Below are positions 52,062-60,967 of a DNA stretch of 64,000 bases, piece after piece (the first letter of the stretch is position 1; each line of letters opens with the position of its first letter). Below the pieces are notes generated by a model that was given only the letters and a program-made list of their open reading frames with translations, ran no database searches and was not told the DNA's origin. Location of the stretch: contig NZ_AQWN01000001.1 in assembly GCF_000376385.1 (NCBI RefSeq), positions 1 through 64,000 of the forward strand, in the 5' to 3' direction. The DNA is from Desulfurispora thermophila DSM 16022. GTDB taxonomy: Bacteria; Bacillota; Desulfotomaculia; Desulfotomaculales; Desulfurisporaceae. A program made the translations under genes and the position numbers.

Positions 52062-52697
52062 TTGGACTGGGTTATCTTCAGCGATTTCGACGGTACCATC
52101 ACCCTGGAAGATACCTGCAACATGCTCATGCACAGGTTTGGTTCGCCCCGCTCCTGGCAGTTCGCCCTGGCCTGGGAGAGGGGGGAAATAGATACCCGGC
52201 AGTGCACAGATTTAATCTTTCAGGATATGGGATTGACAGAGGAAAAAGTGGTCCGGGTGATTGCCGAAGCCCGGGTGGACCCGCACTTCGCCCCTTTTCT
52301 GGCCTGGTGCCGCGACAGAAATTTTCCGGTGTATATTCTCAGTGATGGTTTCGACTATATCATCAATGCCCTGCGGCAGCGGGAAGGGTGGCCGGTGCAG
52401 GTCTTTGCCAATAATTTATCCTTTTCATCCGGTTACCGGTTGGACTACCCGCACCACAATGCGCAGTGCGGACGCTGCGGCACCTGCAAGAGCTCGCTGG
52501 TGCAAAAGCTGGCCGGACCGGGCGTGAAGAAAATTTACATTGGCGACAGCACATCGGACTTTTGCCCGGTGAAGCATTGCGATGTAGTGCTGGCCAAGGG
52601 TAAACTGGCCGCCTACTGCCGGGAGAACGGCATCGCCCACCGGGCCATCCGCGGTTTTGCCGATGTGCTGGACTGGTTGGCCGAGCAGGAGGTGTAA
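52062..52697 (+). CDS. MtnX/SerB-like HAD phosphatase in the thiamine operon
   Basis: A 211-residue HAD-IB-type phosphatase: FSDFDGTIT (nucleophile Asp), ILSDGFD (Thr/Ser motif), and GDSTSDFCP for Mg2+. A CGRCGTCKS knuckle lies in the cap region. TTG 52062 has GAGGAG 7 nt upstream; other starts lie further up. As the first gene under the TPP riboswitch and ahead of thiSGHF it probably dephosphorylates a thiamine-pathway compound, such as thiamine phosphate or a pyrimidine/thiazole phosphate. That role is inferred from location only. Confidence 0.83.
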   Translation: MDWVIFSDFDGTITLEDTCNMLMHRFGSPRSWQFALAWERGEIDTRQCTDLIFQDMGLTEEKVVRVIAEARVDPHFAPFLAWCRDRNFPVYILSDGFDYIINALRQREGWPVQVFANNLSFSSGYRLDYPHHNAQCGRCGTCKSSLVQKLAGPGVKKIYIGDSTSDFCPVKHCDVVLAKGKLAAYCRENGIAHRAIRGFADVLDWLAEQEV

Positions 52698-52901
52698 ATG
52701 GTGAAGGTGCAGCTCAATGGCCGGGAGTTTGATCTGCCCGCCGGCCTTAATTTGCAGCAGTTGATTGAGCAAAAGGGGTACAACCCGGCCACGATCATTG
52801 TGGAGCACAACTACAACCTGGTGAAAAGAGAACAGTGGGCGGAAGTGGTCTTACAGGAAAATGACCATATCGAGATACTGCGCTTTGTAGGAGGTGGATG
52901 A
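52698..52901 (+). CDS. thiS: Sulfur carrier protein ThiS
   Basis: A 67-residue ubiquitin-fold protein ending in Gly-Gly-Gly (RFVGGG), whose C-terminus is adenylated by ThiF and converted to the thiocarboxylate that donates sulfur to ThiG. ATG 52698 starts right after the HAD gene stop; GGAGGTG serves it. Confidence 0.9.
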   Translation: MVKVQLNGREFDLPAGLNLQQLIEQKGYNPATIIVEHNYNLVKREQWAEVVLQENDHIEILRFVGGG

Positions 52902-52902
52902 T

Positions 52903-53694
52903 ATGCCGCAAACAGAGTTAACCGACAAACTGGTGATAGGTGATAAAGAACTGAAGAGCCGCCTGTTCCTGGGTACGGGCAAGTTTGCGACCAACAAGTT
53001 GATCCCGCAGGTGATGGAGGCGTCTGGTTGCCAGGTGGTGACCGTGGCCGTGCGCCGGGTGGATCCGGACTTTGCGGAAGAAGACGTGCTCACTTATTTG
53101 TCGCCCGACTGTATTTTAATGCCCAACACTTCGGGGGCGCGCAATGCCCGGGAGGCTGTGCGCATTGCCCGGCTGGCCAGGGCGGCCGGTCTGGGCAACT
53201 GGGTGAAAATAGAGGTGATCACAGACAACAAATACCTGCTGCCCGATAACTACGAAACGCTCAAGGCCACCGAGATTTTGGCCGGGGAGGGTTTCGTGGT
53301 GCTGCCCTACATGAGCCCCGACCTGATGGTGGCCAAACAGCTGGTGGAGGCCGGTGCGGCGGCGGTCATGCCCCTGGGGGCCCCCATTGGCAGCAACCGG
53401 GGGCTGCGGACAAAGGAACTGATCAGGATTATGATTGAGGAAATTGACCGGCCCATCATAGTGGACGCCGGCATTGGTCGCCCTTCCGAAGCGGCCGAGG
53501 CCATGGAAATGGGTGCCGCCGCCGTGCTGGTCAACACGGCCATAGCTACGGCCGCCGATCCGGTGCGCATGGCCGCCGCCTTTGGCCAGGCCGTGCAGGC
53601 CGGCCGGCAGGCCTATCTGGCCGGTCTGGGCCCCACCCGGCTCTACGCCAGCGCTTCCTCTCCCCTGACTGGCTTTTTACGCGAGGGTGAATAA
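52903..53694 (+). CDS. thiG: Thiazole synthase ThiG
   Basis: A 263-residue TIM-barrel enzyme that forms the thiazole phosphate from 1-deoxyxylulose phosphate, dehydroglycine and ThiS thiocarboxylate. Signatures are [20 protein letters not shown], the Schiff-base Lys in [24 protein letters not shown] and [20 protein letters not shown] 52903 follows GGAGGTGG; a GTG at 52894 is in frame but overlaps that SD. Tightly packed with thiS and thiH. Confidence 0.95.
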   Translation: MPQTELTDKLVIGDKELKSRLFLGTGKFATNKLIPQVMEASGCQVVTVAVRRVDPDFAEEDVLTYLSPDCILMPNTSGARNAREAVRIARLARAAGLGNWVKIEVITDNKYLLPDNYETLKATEILAGEGFVVLPYMSPDLMVAKQLVEAGAAAVMPLGAPIGSNRGLRTKELIRIMIEEIDRPIIVDAGIGRPSEAAEAMEMGAAAVLVNTAIATAADPVRMAAAFGQAVQAGRQAYLAGLGPTRLYASASSPLTGFLREGE

Positions 53695-53696
53695 TT

Positions 53697-54815
53697 ATGA
53701 GCTTTTACGACGAAGTTTACCAGCCCATCCGCCGGGAAATTGGCGAGGATTTCATGCACAGCGTCACTGCCGCCGATGTGCGGCGGGCCATCGGCAAGAC
53801 CTGGCTCAATGAGCGCGATTACCTGGTGCTCCTGTCCCCCCGGGCAGAGGACTTCCTGGAGGAGATGGCCTGGAAAGCGCACCGTTTGACTGTGCAGCAT
53901 TTCGGCCGGGTGATCCAGCTCTATACACCGCTCTATCTGGCCAATTACTGTGTGAACAAGTGTGCCTACTGTGGTTTCGGCGCCCACAACAAAATAAAGA
54001 GGGACCGGCTGACGCTGGCCGAAGTGGAAGACGAGGCGCGGGCCATAGCCGGCATGGGCTTCAAGCACATCCTGATTCTCACGGGCGAATCCCGGCACCA
54101 TTCTCCCGTCTCCTACATGCGGGACTGTGTGCAGGTGCTGAAAAAATATTTTTCCTCCATCAGCATTGAGGTTTACCCCCTGACCGAGGAGGAGTACCGG
54201 GAATTGATTTTTGCCGGAGTGGATGGCCTGACCATATACCAGGAAGTCTACGATGAAGCGGTTTACGACCGGGTACACCTGGCCGGGCCCAAAAAGGACT
54301 ATCATTTTCGCTTAAACGCGCCCGAGCGGGCCTGCCGGGCGGGCATGCGCACTGTGAACGTGGGGGCGCTGCTGGGTTTGCATGACTGGCGCAGTGAGGC
54401 TTTTGCCACGGGGCTACATGCCGCATATCTGCAGAAGAAATTCCCAGCCGTGGAGGTTAGCCTTTCTCCTCCCCGCCTGCGCCCCGAAGTAGGTGGTTTC
54501 GACCCGCCGGTGCGGGTGACCGATCAAAACCTGGTCCAGTACATTCTGGCCTTCCGCCTGTTTATGCCCCGGGCCGGCATTACCCTTTCCACCCGTGAAC
54601 CGGCCCGGTTGCGCGACCACCTGGTCAAGCTGGGGGTGACCAGAATGTCGGCCGCATCCTGCACCTCGGTGGGCGGACACAGTGAGACGGGACAGAAGAC
54701 CGAGGACCAGTTTGCCATTGCCGATGGCCGGGGTGTGGGCGAGATCATGGCCATGCTGTATGAGCAGGGCTACCAGCCGGTGTTCAAGGACTGGCAGCTG
54801 CTGGAGGCCAACTGA
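53697..54815 (+). CDS. thiH: 2-iminoacetate synthase ThiH (radical SAM)
   Basis: A 372-residue radical SAM tyrosine lyase that makes dehydroglycine for ThiG. The cluster motif is [10 protein letters not shown] (C-x3-C-x2-C), with LTGES and the C-terminal BATS domain ([11 protein letters not shown]). ATG 53697 starts 3 nt after thiG. Use of ThiH rather than ThiO fits an anaerobe. Confidence 0.95.
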   Translation: MSFYDEVYQPIRREIGEDFMHSVTAADVRRAIGKTWLNERDYLVLLSPRAEDFLEEMAWKAHRLTVQHFGRVIQLYTPLYLANYCVNKCAYCGFGAHNKIKRDRLTLAEVEDEARAIAGMGFKHILILTGESRHHSPVSYMRDCVQVLKKYFSSISIEVYPLTEEEYRELIFAGVDGLTIYQEVYDEAVYDRVHLAGPKKDYHFRLNAPERACRAGMRTVNVGALLGLHDWRSEAFATGLHAAYLQKKFPAVEVSLSPPRLRPEVGGFDPPVRVTDQNLVQYILAFRLFMPRAGITLSTREPARLRDHLVKLGVTRMSAASCTSVGGHSETGQKTEDQFAIADGRGVGEIMAMLYEQGYQPVFKDWQLLEAN

Positions 54816-54908
54816 GTCCCAACCCGTCCGGCGTGCGATCGACCGAATGCGCGCCAGGTGAACTGTCGACCGGGCCTGTTCCAGGGCGGATTTAAAGGAG
54901 GGTTTGCT

Positions 54909-55535
54909 TTGGAAGATATTTTGGCAGCCGCTCTGGCCGGGATGGTGGGCGAGGCCAATCTGGCAGTGGCCCGCCGGGTGAAAATCGGCATTGCCGGCGC
55001 GGGCGGCCTGGGCTCCAACTGTGCCCAGTTCCTGGTACGCAGCGGATTTACCCGCCTGAAAATAGTGGACTACGACCGGGTGGAGGTGAGCAACCTCAAC
55101 CGGCAGTTTTATTTCGCTCACCAGGTGGGCCGTCTGAAAGTGGAGGCACTGGGCGAAAATCTGGCCGCCATCAATCCCCACCTGCAGCTGGAGCTTTTGC
55201 CCGTAAAGATCCAGGAAAGCAATGTGGGAGAGCTGTTTGCCGACTGCGACGCCCTGGTGGAGGCGCTGGACCGGGCGGAAACCAAGCGTTTGCTGGTGGA
55301 GACCTACTGGAACACGGGCAAATTGCTGGTGGCGGCTTCCGGCCTGGCCGGCTGGGGGCGGGTCGATGCCATTGCCGTGCACAGGATCAAAGATAATTTT
55401 TTCCTGGTGGGAGACCGGTGTTCCGAGGTTTCGGCCCAGCTTCCCCCGGTGGCCCCGGCCGTGGTGACGGCGGCCGCCAAACAGGCCGATGTGGTTGTAA
55501 GTTATTTCTGGCGTGAAAAAAATAAAAATGGGTAG
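54909..55535 (+). CDS. thiF: ThiF-like adenylyltransferase
   Basis: A 208-residue E1-like enzyme, with the ATP-binding IAGAGGLGSNCAQFLVRSG and DYDRVEVSNLNRQ motifs. It should adenylate the ThiS C-terminus. It is shorter than canonical ThiF/MoeB (about 250) and lacks the CxxC zinc pair, as in the clostridial ThiF subfamily. TTG 54909 with AAAGGAGGG. Last gene of the thi operon. Confidence 0.9.
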   Translation: MEDILAAALAGMVGEANLAVARRVKIGIAGAGGLGSNCAQFLVRSGFTRLKIVDYDRVEVSNLNRQFYFAHQVGRLKVEALGENLAAINPHLQLELLPVKIQESNVGELFADCDALVEALDRAETKRLLVETYWNTGKLLVAASGLAGWGRVDAIAVHRIKDNFFLVGDRCSEVSAQLPPVAPAVVTAAAKQADVVVSYFWREKNKNG

Positions 55536-55556
55536 ACCCGCCCCGGGGCGGGTTTT
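55536..55556 (+). terminator. Terminator of the thi operon
   Basis: ACCCGCC / GGCGGGT with a CCGG loop and TTTTC. Confidence 0.82.
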
Positions 55557-55777
55557 CTGTTTTTATTATTTAGGATAGCTCGCAACAGTGAGGGTAAGTG
55601 CTGCTGGGGGGAAGTGCTTGCCTGGCGGGGGATTTGGTGTTATTTTTATAAAGCAGGTATTTTTCTGGCTATTGAAACGATAGTCTCCGTTGCTGCGGAC
55701 ACGTTGGCGCAGCGCGGTGAGACAGCCGTTGTTTTTGTTCAGTGATTGGAAAACCACCCTGTGAAGGGGGAATTGCT

Positions 55778-56341
55778 GTGCGGGTGCTTTTGGCCGAGGA
55801 TGATCCCATATTTCGCCTGGACCTGGCCCAGATGCTGAGCGAAATGGGTGCCAGTGAGGTTTGTCAGTGCCGCAACGGGGAACAGGCGCTGGCTATGCTG
55901 CAGGAGAAAAAATGGGACCTGGTGGTGCTGGATGTGGCCATGCCCGGTCTGGACGGATTGCATGTGGCGGGTGAAATCAGCCGCCGCCGGTTGGCCCCCG
56001 TGATACTGGTCACGGCCTACAGCGACGACCAGACCATCCAGCGGGCGCTGGACAACGGGGTGATGGCCTATCTGGTCAAACCGGTGGAAGAAGGCCGCTT
56101 GCGTGCAGCCGTGGAACTGGCCCGGGCCAGGTTTGCCGAAATGCTGCAGGTGCGGCGCGATGTGGTACGCCTGCGCGGCGAACTGGCCGACCGGGAGGCC
56201 CTGCAGCAGGCCAAGGAAAAGCTGCAGCGGGAGAAGGGGATGAGCGAAGAAGAAGCATACAGCTTCATTCGCCGCCAGAGCATGTTGCAGCAGCAAAAGA
56301 TGGGGCAGGTGGCCCGGCAGCTCCTGGAGGAGGACAAATAA
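55778..56341 (+). CDS. eutV: ANTAR-domain response regulator (EutV-like)
   Basis: 187 residues. Receiver domain with LLAEDDP, phospho-acceptor Asp in VVLDVAMPGLDG and LVKPVEEGRL. The C-terminal ANTAR domain (QAKEKLQREKGMSEEEAYSFIRRQSM) binds paired hexaloop hairpins in leader RNA to prevent termination. In enterococci and clostridia EutV/EutW do this for the eut genes in response to ethanolamine. GTG at 55778 follows GAAGGGGGAATTGCT. Faces a leader with a terminator just upstream of eutS, the probable target. Confidence 0.88.
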   Translation: MRVLLAEDDPIFRLDLAQMLSEMGASEVCQCRNGEQALAMLQEKKWDLVVLDVAMPGLDGLHVAGEISRRRLAPVILVTAYSDDQTIQRALDNGVMAYLVKPVEEGRLRAAVELARARFAEMLQVRRDVVRLRGELADREALQQAKEKLQREKGMSEEEAYSFIRRQSMLQQQKMGQVARQLLEEDK

Positions 56342-56411
56342 TTCCGCTTGCATTTTTCTGTCGAATAATGTAGTATGTTGTCAGGAAAGTTTAAGCTTAT
56401 TTTTAATTTTT

Positions 56412-56486
56412 TATAATAGCATAGCCAGGGTGCAGAAGCCTTCTGACTTGCGGGCAGTGACGCCGGCCGGGCAGAAGGCTTTTTTG
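56412..56486 (+). promoter_or_regulatory. Attenuator leader before eutS (probable ANTAR target)
   Basis: A TATAAT at 56412-56417 is followed by a terminator whose arms are AAGCCTTCTG (56436-56445) and CAGAAGGCTT (56472-56481) plus TTTTTT. Inside sits a small hairpin GGC-AGTGAC-GCC (56453-56464) with a six-base loop having A at position 1 and G at position 4, as ANTAR targets do. A clear partner hairpin on the 5' side could not be assigned with confidence. Confidence 0.6.
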
Positions 56487-56503
56487 GTGCAGGAGAGCTT
56501 GTT

Positions 56504-56839
56504 ATGGAGAAAACCAGGATTATTCAGGAATATGTGCCGGGTAAGCAGGTGACGCTGTGCCACCTGATTGCCCACCCCGATGGGGAAATATACAAAAAGC
56601 TGGGTGTAAAAGAAGCAGGGGCTATCGGTATTCTTACGCTCACCCCGGGCGAGACGGCGATCATTGCCGCCGATCTGGCCACCAAGGCGGCCGATGTATC
56701 CATAGGTTTTTTGGACCGGTTTACCGGTTCGCTGGTTGTCCTGGGCGATGTGGCCGGGGTGGAAACCGCCCTGCGTGAGGTAAACCGTATCCTGGCGGAA
56801 AACCTGGGCTTTACCCCCGCACGGGTGACCAAATCTTAA
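56504..56839 (+). CDS. eutS: EutS microcompartment shell protein
   Basis: A 111-residue circularly permuted BMC-domain protein of the EutS/PduU type ([17 protein letters not shown], then [24 protein letters not shown]). It forms hexameric facets of the ethanolamine microcompartment, which keeps acetaldehyde away from the cytosol. ATG 56504 with AGGAG. First structural eut gene after the attenuator. Confidence 0.93.
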   Translation: MEKTRIIQEYVPGKQVTLCHLIAHPDGEIYKKLGVKEAGAIGILTLTPGETAIIAADLATKAADVSIGFLDRFTGSLVVLGDVAGVETALREVNRILAENLGFTPARVTKS

Positions 56840-56919
56840 GTGGGGCTGGTTCCGGCAATGATTGCCTTGTGTGTTACCCTCGGTTACGAAATGATCAGGT
56901 CCTCAGGAGGTGTGGGGTG

Positions 56920-57354
56920 GTGAGCAGGATTATGGTGATTGGGGCCAGTGAGGCTGGCAAAAGCACACTGCTGAACGTTTTGCACGGCCTGGGTCCGGTG
57001 AGCAGCAAGACGCAGGCTCTGGAGTTCGCCGCCCGCACTGTGGACACACCGGGCGAGTATGCGGAAAACCCCCGCTATTACCGGGCCTTGCTGGCCACGG
57101 CCATGGACGTGGATTATGTGCTCTTTGTGCAGGATGCTACGCGGGAAAACTGTATCTTTCCGCCCGGCATGGGACAGATTTTTCCCGGATATACTCTGGG
57201 TGTGGTGACCAAGACCGACCACCCGGCGGCCAGCGTCCTCCGGGCGGTGGAGATGCTGGAAACAGTGGCCTTAAAAGGCGATATTATTCCCGTCTCTGCC
57301 CTGACCGGGGTGGGGATTGATGAGCTAAAGCAAAAGATTAACTGGCCCGGTTGA
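56920..57354 (+). CDS. eutP: EutP-like GTPase/acetate kinase-type protein
   Basis: A 144-residue small P-loop protein of the EutP/PduV family: IGASEAGKSTLL (Walker A), DTPGEY, TKTDHP and SALTGVG. EutP homologues associate with the shell and have been reported to bind nucleotide; their exact role is disputed. GTG 56920 (or 56917) follows CAGGAGG. Overlaps the region just before the sensor kinase gene by close packing. Confidence 0.87.
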   Translation: MSRIMVIGASEAGKSTLLNVLHGLGPVSSKTQALEFAARTVDTPGEYAENPRYYRALLATAMDVDYVLFVQDATRENCIFPPGMGQIFPGYTLGVVTKTDHPAASVLRAVEMLETVALKGDIIPVSALTGVGIDELKQKINWPG

Positions 57355-57378
57355 AAAACAGGGGAGGGCTGGAGTGCG

Positions 57379-58824
57379 GTGGAAAAAAATTATCTGCCCG
57401 AGCTGGCTGCCCGGCTCTTGAGACGCAAGGCCTATACACTGGACGAACGGGTGCTGGAGCAGGATCTGAATATTATCAGTTCGCTGGCGGCAAACCTCCC
57501 CTACATCGCCGATCTGGCGGGGGCCGATGTGTTTATTGACATGTTTACCGAGGACCGGCGGGTAGCCATAGTGGTGGCCGAAGCCAGGCCGCGCACGGCG
57601 CCCTCTCTTTACAGCAGCACTGTACTGGGCCAGGCGGCCTACGCCGAGAATGAACCGGCCGTCTTTCAGGCCTTCAATACGGAGAAGCCGGCCTTGAATG
57701 TACGGGGCATCAGTCAGGAAGGCGTACCCATTGCGCAAACCGTGCTGCCGGTGCGGGGCGTAAGTGGCGAGGTCATTGCTGTGCTGATCATGGAAAGGGA
57801 CAACAGCAGCCAGGTGCAGCAGGAAAAATCCCTCAAACTGCTTTCGGAAACCGCCCAAAAACTTACCGATACGCTGTTTAACCAGGATTCCATGGGCAAT
57901 ATATTGCCCACTTTAATCCATGACGCCCTGCTGATCACCAACGAAAAATACGAAGTCGCCTACTTGAATAAGGTGGCGGAAAATCTTTTTACCGCTCTGT
58001 GCGGAACCTACTTTGTGCCACGTTCTCTGATTGAAATTGAACAGCGTTTACCCCAGCTCACGCCTATTTTTTCCAGTGAGTTGGACGTGGAAGAAGTACA
58101 GGTGGGGGGAAGGACACTGCTGGTGCGCTCTCTTTCTCTGCTGGATGGTAGCGTGTTGAAAGGCAGTGTATACTTGTTGCGCGACATCACTGAATTGCGC
58201 CAGAAGGAAAAACAATTGATTGCCAAGTCGGCGGTAATAAAAGAAATTCACCACCGTGTGAAAAATAATTTACAGACCATAGCCAGTTTGTTGCGCCTGC
58301 AGATGCGCCGGGTGGACGTGCCCGAGGTGCGGCAGGCTTTTCAGGAGAGCATCAACCGGATTAAGTGCATTGCCCTGGTACACGAGTTTTTCTCGCGAGA
58401 GAGCCCGGAAATTATTGAAATGAAAAGCTGTATTGAGAAAATTGCCGCCATGCTGCGGGAGAGCATGCTCACGGCCGACAGTGCCGTTTCTATTACTGTG
58501 CAGGGGGACAAGATATATCTTCCTTCGGAAAAAGCTACACCGGTGGCTATTATTGTGAACGAACTCCTGCAAAACGCCCTGGAGCACGGTATGGCCGGCC
58601 GGGAGACCGGGCAGATTACCGTGGATATTGTGGCCGGCCCCAATGTACTGATTAGTGTTACCGATGATGGTAAAGGTTTGCCCGCCAATTTTTCTCTGGA
58701 GAGCATGACCAACCTGGGCCTGCAAATAGCTGTGACCCTGGTGCGGGAAAACCTGGGAGGCGAATTGCGGGTAATGCCCCGGGAACGGGGAACGCGGGCG
58801 GAGCTCTCTTTCCCCTCGGCGTGA
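57379..58824 (+). CDS. eutW: EutW-like sensor histidine kinase
   Basis: A 481-residue soluble kinase. The N-terminal ~180 residues form a GAF-like sensor, then a PAS-like segment, and a HisKA_2-type dimerisation helix with the phospho-His in EIHHRVKNNLQTIASLL (near residue 289), as in EutW. The ATPase has NELLQNALEHGM and DDGKGLP. It should sense ethanolamine and phosphorylate the ANTAR regulator and/or the second receiver protein. GTG 57379 with GGAGTG upstream. Confidence 0.88.
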   Translation: MEKNYLPELAARLLRRKAYTLDERVLEQDLNIISSLAANLPYIADLAGADVFIDMFTEDRRVAIVVAEARPRTAPSLYSSTVLGQAAYAENEPAVFQAFNTEKPALNVRGISQEGVPIAQTVLPVRGVSGEVIAVLIMERDNSSQVQQEKSLKLLSETAQKLTDTLFNQDSMGNILPTLIHDALLITNEKYEVAYLNKVAENLFTALCGTYFVPRSLIEIEQRLPQLTPIFSSELDVEEVQVGGRTLLVRSLSLLDGSVLKGSVYLLRDITELRQKEKQLIAKSAVIKEIHHRVKNNLQTIASLLRLQMRRVDVPEVRQAFQESINRIKCIALVHEFFSRESPEIIEMKSCIEKIAAMLRESMLTADSAVSITVQGDKIYLPSEKATPVAIIVNELLQNALEHGMAGRETGQITVDIVAGPNVLISVTDDGKGLPANFSLESMTNLGLQIAVTLVRENLGGELRVMPRERGTRAELSFPSA

Positions 58825-58850
58825 ACTTTGGGTGAGAAAGGAAGCTAAAT

Positions 58851-59324
58851 ATGCAGGAAGAGAAATATCGCATTGTGCTGGCCGACGACGAAGCGCTCAC
58901 CCGTTTGGATTTAAAAGAAATGCTGGTCGAACTGGGACACCAGGTGGTGGGAGAAGCGCGCAACGGCCTGGAAGCGCTGGAACTGGCAGAAAAACTCAGG
59001 CCCGATTTGGTGATCATGGATGTGCGTATGCCCCGCATGGACGGGGTGAAAGCGGCCAAGTTGATGCATGGCCGCAAGCTGGCCCCGGTGCTGTTGCTGA
59101 CGGCCTACAGCGACAAAGACATCATCCGTCGTTCCGTAGAGGCCGGGGTGATGGGTTATCTGACCAAGCCCGTGCTGGAGAGGGACCTTTCCCCCGCGGT
59201 GCGGGTGGCGGTACAGCGGGCCAGAGAAATGGGGCGGCTCAAGCGCTACAAAGTGGTGCTGCAGCAAAATCTGCAGCAGGAGAGGCAGCAGAGGCTGCGC
59301 CGGGCGGGCAAAGCACTTGTCTGA
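58851..59324 (+). CDS. Receiver protein related to EutV but without an ANTAR domain
   Basis: A 157-residue response regulator: LADDEALTR, phospho-acceptor in VIMDVRMPRMDG and LTKPVLERDL. It aligns with the receiver and linker helix of EutV but stops before the ANTAR domain (ends QERQQRLRRAGKALV), and no ANTAR-like sequence is found in any frame downstream. It may compete for phosphate or bind the kinase, or be a remnant. ATG 58851 after AAAGGAAGC. Confidence 0.85.
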   Translation: MQEEKYRIVLADDEALTRLDLKEMLVELGHQVVGEARNGLEALELAEKLRPDLVIMDVRMPRMDGVKAAKLMHGRKLAPVLLLTAYSDKDIIRRSVEAGVMGYLTKPVLERDLSPAVRVAVQRAREMGRLKRYKVVLQQNLQQERQQRLRRAGKALV

Positions 59325-59355
59325 GCCGGCCCACAATAGAATATAGGGCGGTGTG

Positions 59356-59424
59356 GCCCTTTTTCAGCTGGCAAAGATGGCGGTTTGATTTGCCGTTTTT
59401 GCCGGCTGGGAAAGGGCTTTTTAT
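59356..59424 (+). promoter_or_regulatory. Long terminator hairpin in the leader of the ethanolamine permease gene
   Basis: GCCCTTTTTCAGCTGGCAAA (59356 on) pairs over 20 bp (with G-T pairs) with TTTGCCGGCTGGGAAAGGGC, followed by TTTTTATATTT. A smaller stem GGGC-GGTGTG-GCCC (59346-59359) shares the first arm and would exclude the terminator, the layout expected for an antiterminator. Confidence 0.6.
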
Positions 59425-59520
59425 ATTTCATCTGCGGGGGGGATGAGAAAAACAAAAAGGATGGAGTAAATGTGGCGACGCGCTGCCAGAATAACTAATC
59501 TAAGGAGGTATTGGACAAGT

Positions 59521-60942
59521 ATGCAGGATGCGCAAGTAAAAACTCATGCGGGAGCTGCCTGTGATCATGCAGAAACCGGGCAACTGAAAAGATTTGCCGG
59601 GCCGCTGCTTCTCTGGGGCCTGGGCGTCGGTTACGTTATCTCGGGTGACTATTTTGGCTGGAACTTTGGCATTGCCGCCGGTGGTTTCTGGGGTCTGTTC
59701 ATTGCCACCATCTTAATGGGAATTATGTATACTGCCATGTGTTTCACCATCTCCGAACTGGCCACGGCCATCCCCTTTACCGGTGGCGCCTATGCCTTCG
59801 CCCGTAAGGCCATGGGGCCCTGGGGCGGTTATCTGGCCGGTATCGGTGTGGTGCTGGAGTATGTGCTGGCTCCGGCTGTTATTGCCAACGGTATCGCCGG
59901 TTACATCACCTTCATTATGCCCGGGTTGCCCAAATGGGTGCTGGTGACGGGCGTGTTCATCATCTTCCTCGCTCTGAATACTTTTGGTGCCAAGACCACT
60001 CTTACCTTTGAGCTGGTAGTTACCAGTACCGCTTTGGTGGGTCTGGTGATCTTTGCTGCGCTGGCTGTGCCTCATTTTGATGCCAGTAAGTTGCTGGAAA
60101 TTGCTCCGACTGCCGGTAATAGCGAAACATTGCCCTTTGGCTTGTTGGGTATCTGGGCCGCCATTCCTTATGGCATCTGGTTCTACCTGGCCATTGAGGG
60201 TCTGCCGCTGGTTTCCGAGGAGTGCAAAGATCCGACCAAGGACATGCCCAAAGGTTTGATCAGCTCCATCGCTACGCTGTTGGTGGCCGCTTTTGTGGTG
60301 CTCTTCCTGGCCGCCGGTGTGGGCGGTGCGGAAATGATGAGCAAATCGGGCAGCCCGCTGCCCGAGGCGCTGGGTGCGGTTTACGGCAACGCCCACTGGG
60401 CCATCAAGGGTTTGGGCATCATCGGTCTGGCCGGCCTGATTGCCAGCTTCAACGGCATTATCTTCGGTGCCGGTCGTGCCGTGTTCGCTCTCTCCCGGGC
60501 CGGTTACCTGCCCCGTTTCCTGTCCGCGGTACATCCGCGCTTCCGCACTCCCTATGTGGCCATCCTGGTGGGCGGTGCCATTGGCATTGTCTCGGCCATT
60601 CTGGGCAATGGTGATGTGCTGATCCAGATTGCCGTGTTTGGTGCGGTGATTTCCTACATTATGATGATGCTCTCCGCGTTGGTGCTGCGGGTACGGGAAC
60701 CCCATCTGCACCGGCCTTACAAGGTGCCCGGTTATCCGCTTACGCCCATCATTGCTTTGGTGCTGGCCATAGTGGCTCTGTTTGCCGGCTTCTTCTACGC
60801 ACCCAAGGTGATCCTCTGGACCGCTCTGGTCTATCTGGTGTTTGTGCTTTACTTCTGGCTCTATAGCCGTCACCATCTGGTGGCCAGTGCGCCCGAGGAG
60901 GAATTTGCCATTCTGGCCAAAGCCGAGGCGGAACTTAACTAG
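59521..60942 (+). CDS. eat: Ethanolamine permease (APC family)
   Basis: A 473-residue, twelve-helix APC-superfamily transporter (SGDYFGWNFGIAAGGFWG, ELATAIPFTGGAYAFAR, GIWFYLAIEGLPLVSEE). It is close to the Eat ethanolamine permease family of other bacteria. The ATG at 59521 lies 12 nt after AAGGAGG, a long spacing, but no better start exists. It precedes eutB by 25 nt; its own attenuator leader suggests separate control from eutS. Confidence 0.9.
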   Translation: MQDAQVKTHAGAACDHAETGQLKRFAGPLLLWGLGVGYVISGDYFGWNFGIAAGGFWGLFIATILMGIMYTAMCFTISELATAIPFTGGAYAFARKAMGPWGGYLAGIGVVLEYVLAPAVIANGIAGYITFIMPGLPKWVLVTGVFIIFLALNTFGAKTTLTFELVVTSTALVGLVIFAALAVPHFDASKLLEIAPTAGNSETLPFGLLGIWAAIPYGIWFYLAIEGLPLVSEECKDPTKDMPKGLISSIATLLVAAFVVLFLAAGVGGAEMMSKSGSPLPEALGAVYGNAHWAIKGLGIIGLAGLIASFNGIIFGAGRAVFALSRAGYLPRFLSAVHPRFRTPYVAILVGGAIGIVSAILGNGDVLIQIAVFGAVISYIMMMLSALVLRVREPHLHRPYKVPGYPLTPIIALVLAIVALFAGFFYAPKVILWTALVYLVFVLYFWLYSRHHLVASAPEEEFAILAKAEAELN

Positions 60943-60967
60943 TTGAAGCAAAGGAGGTCGGAATGCG

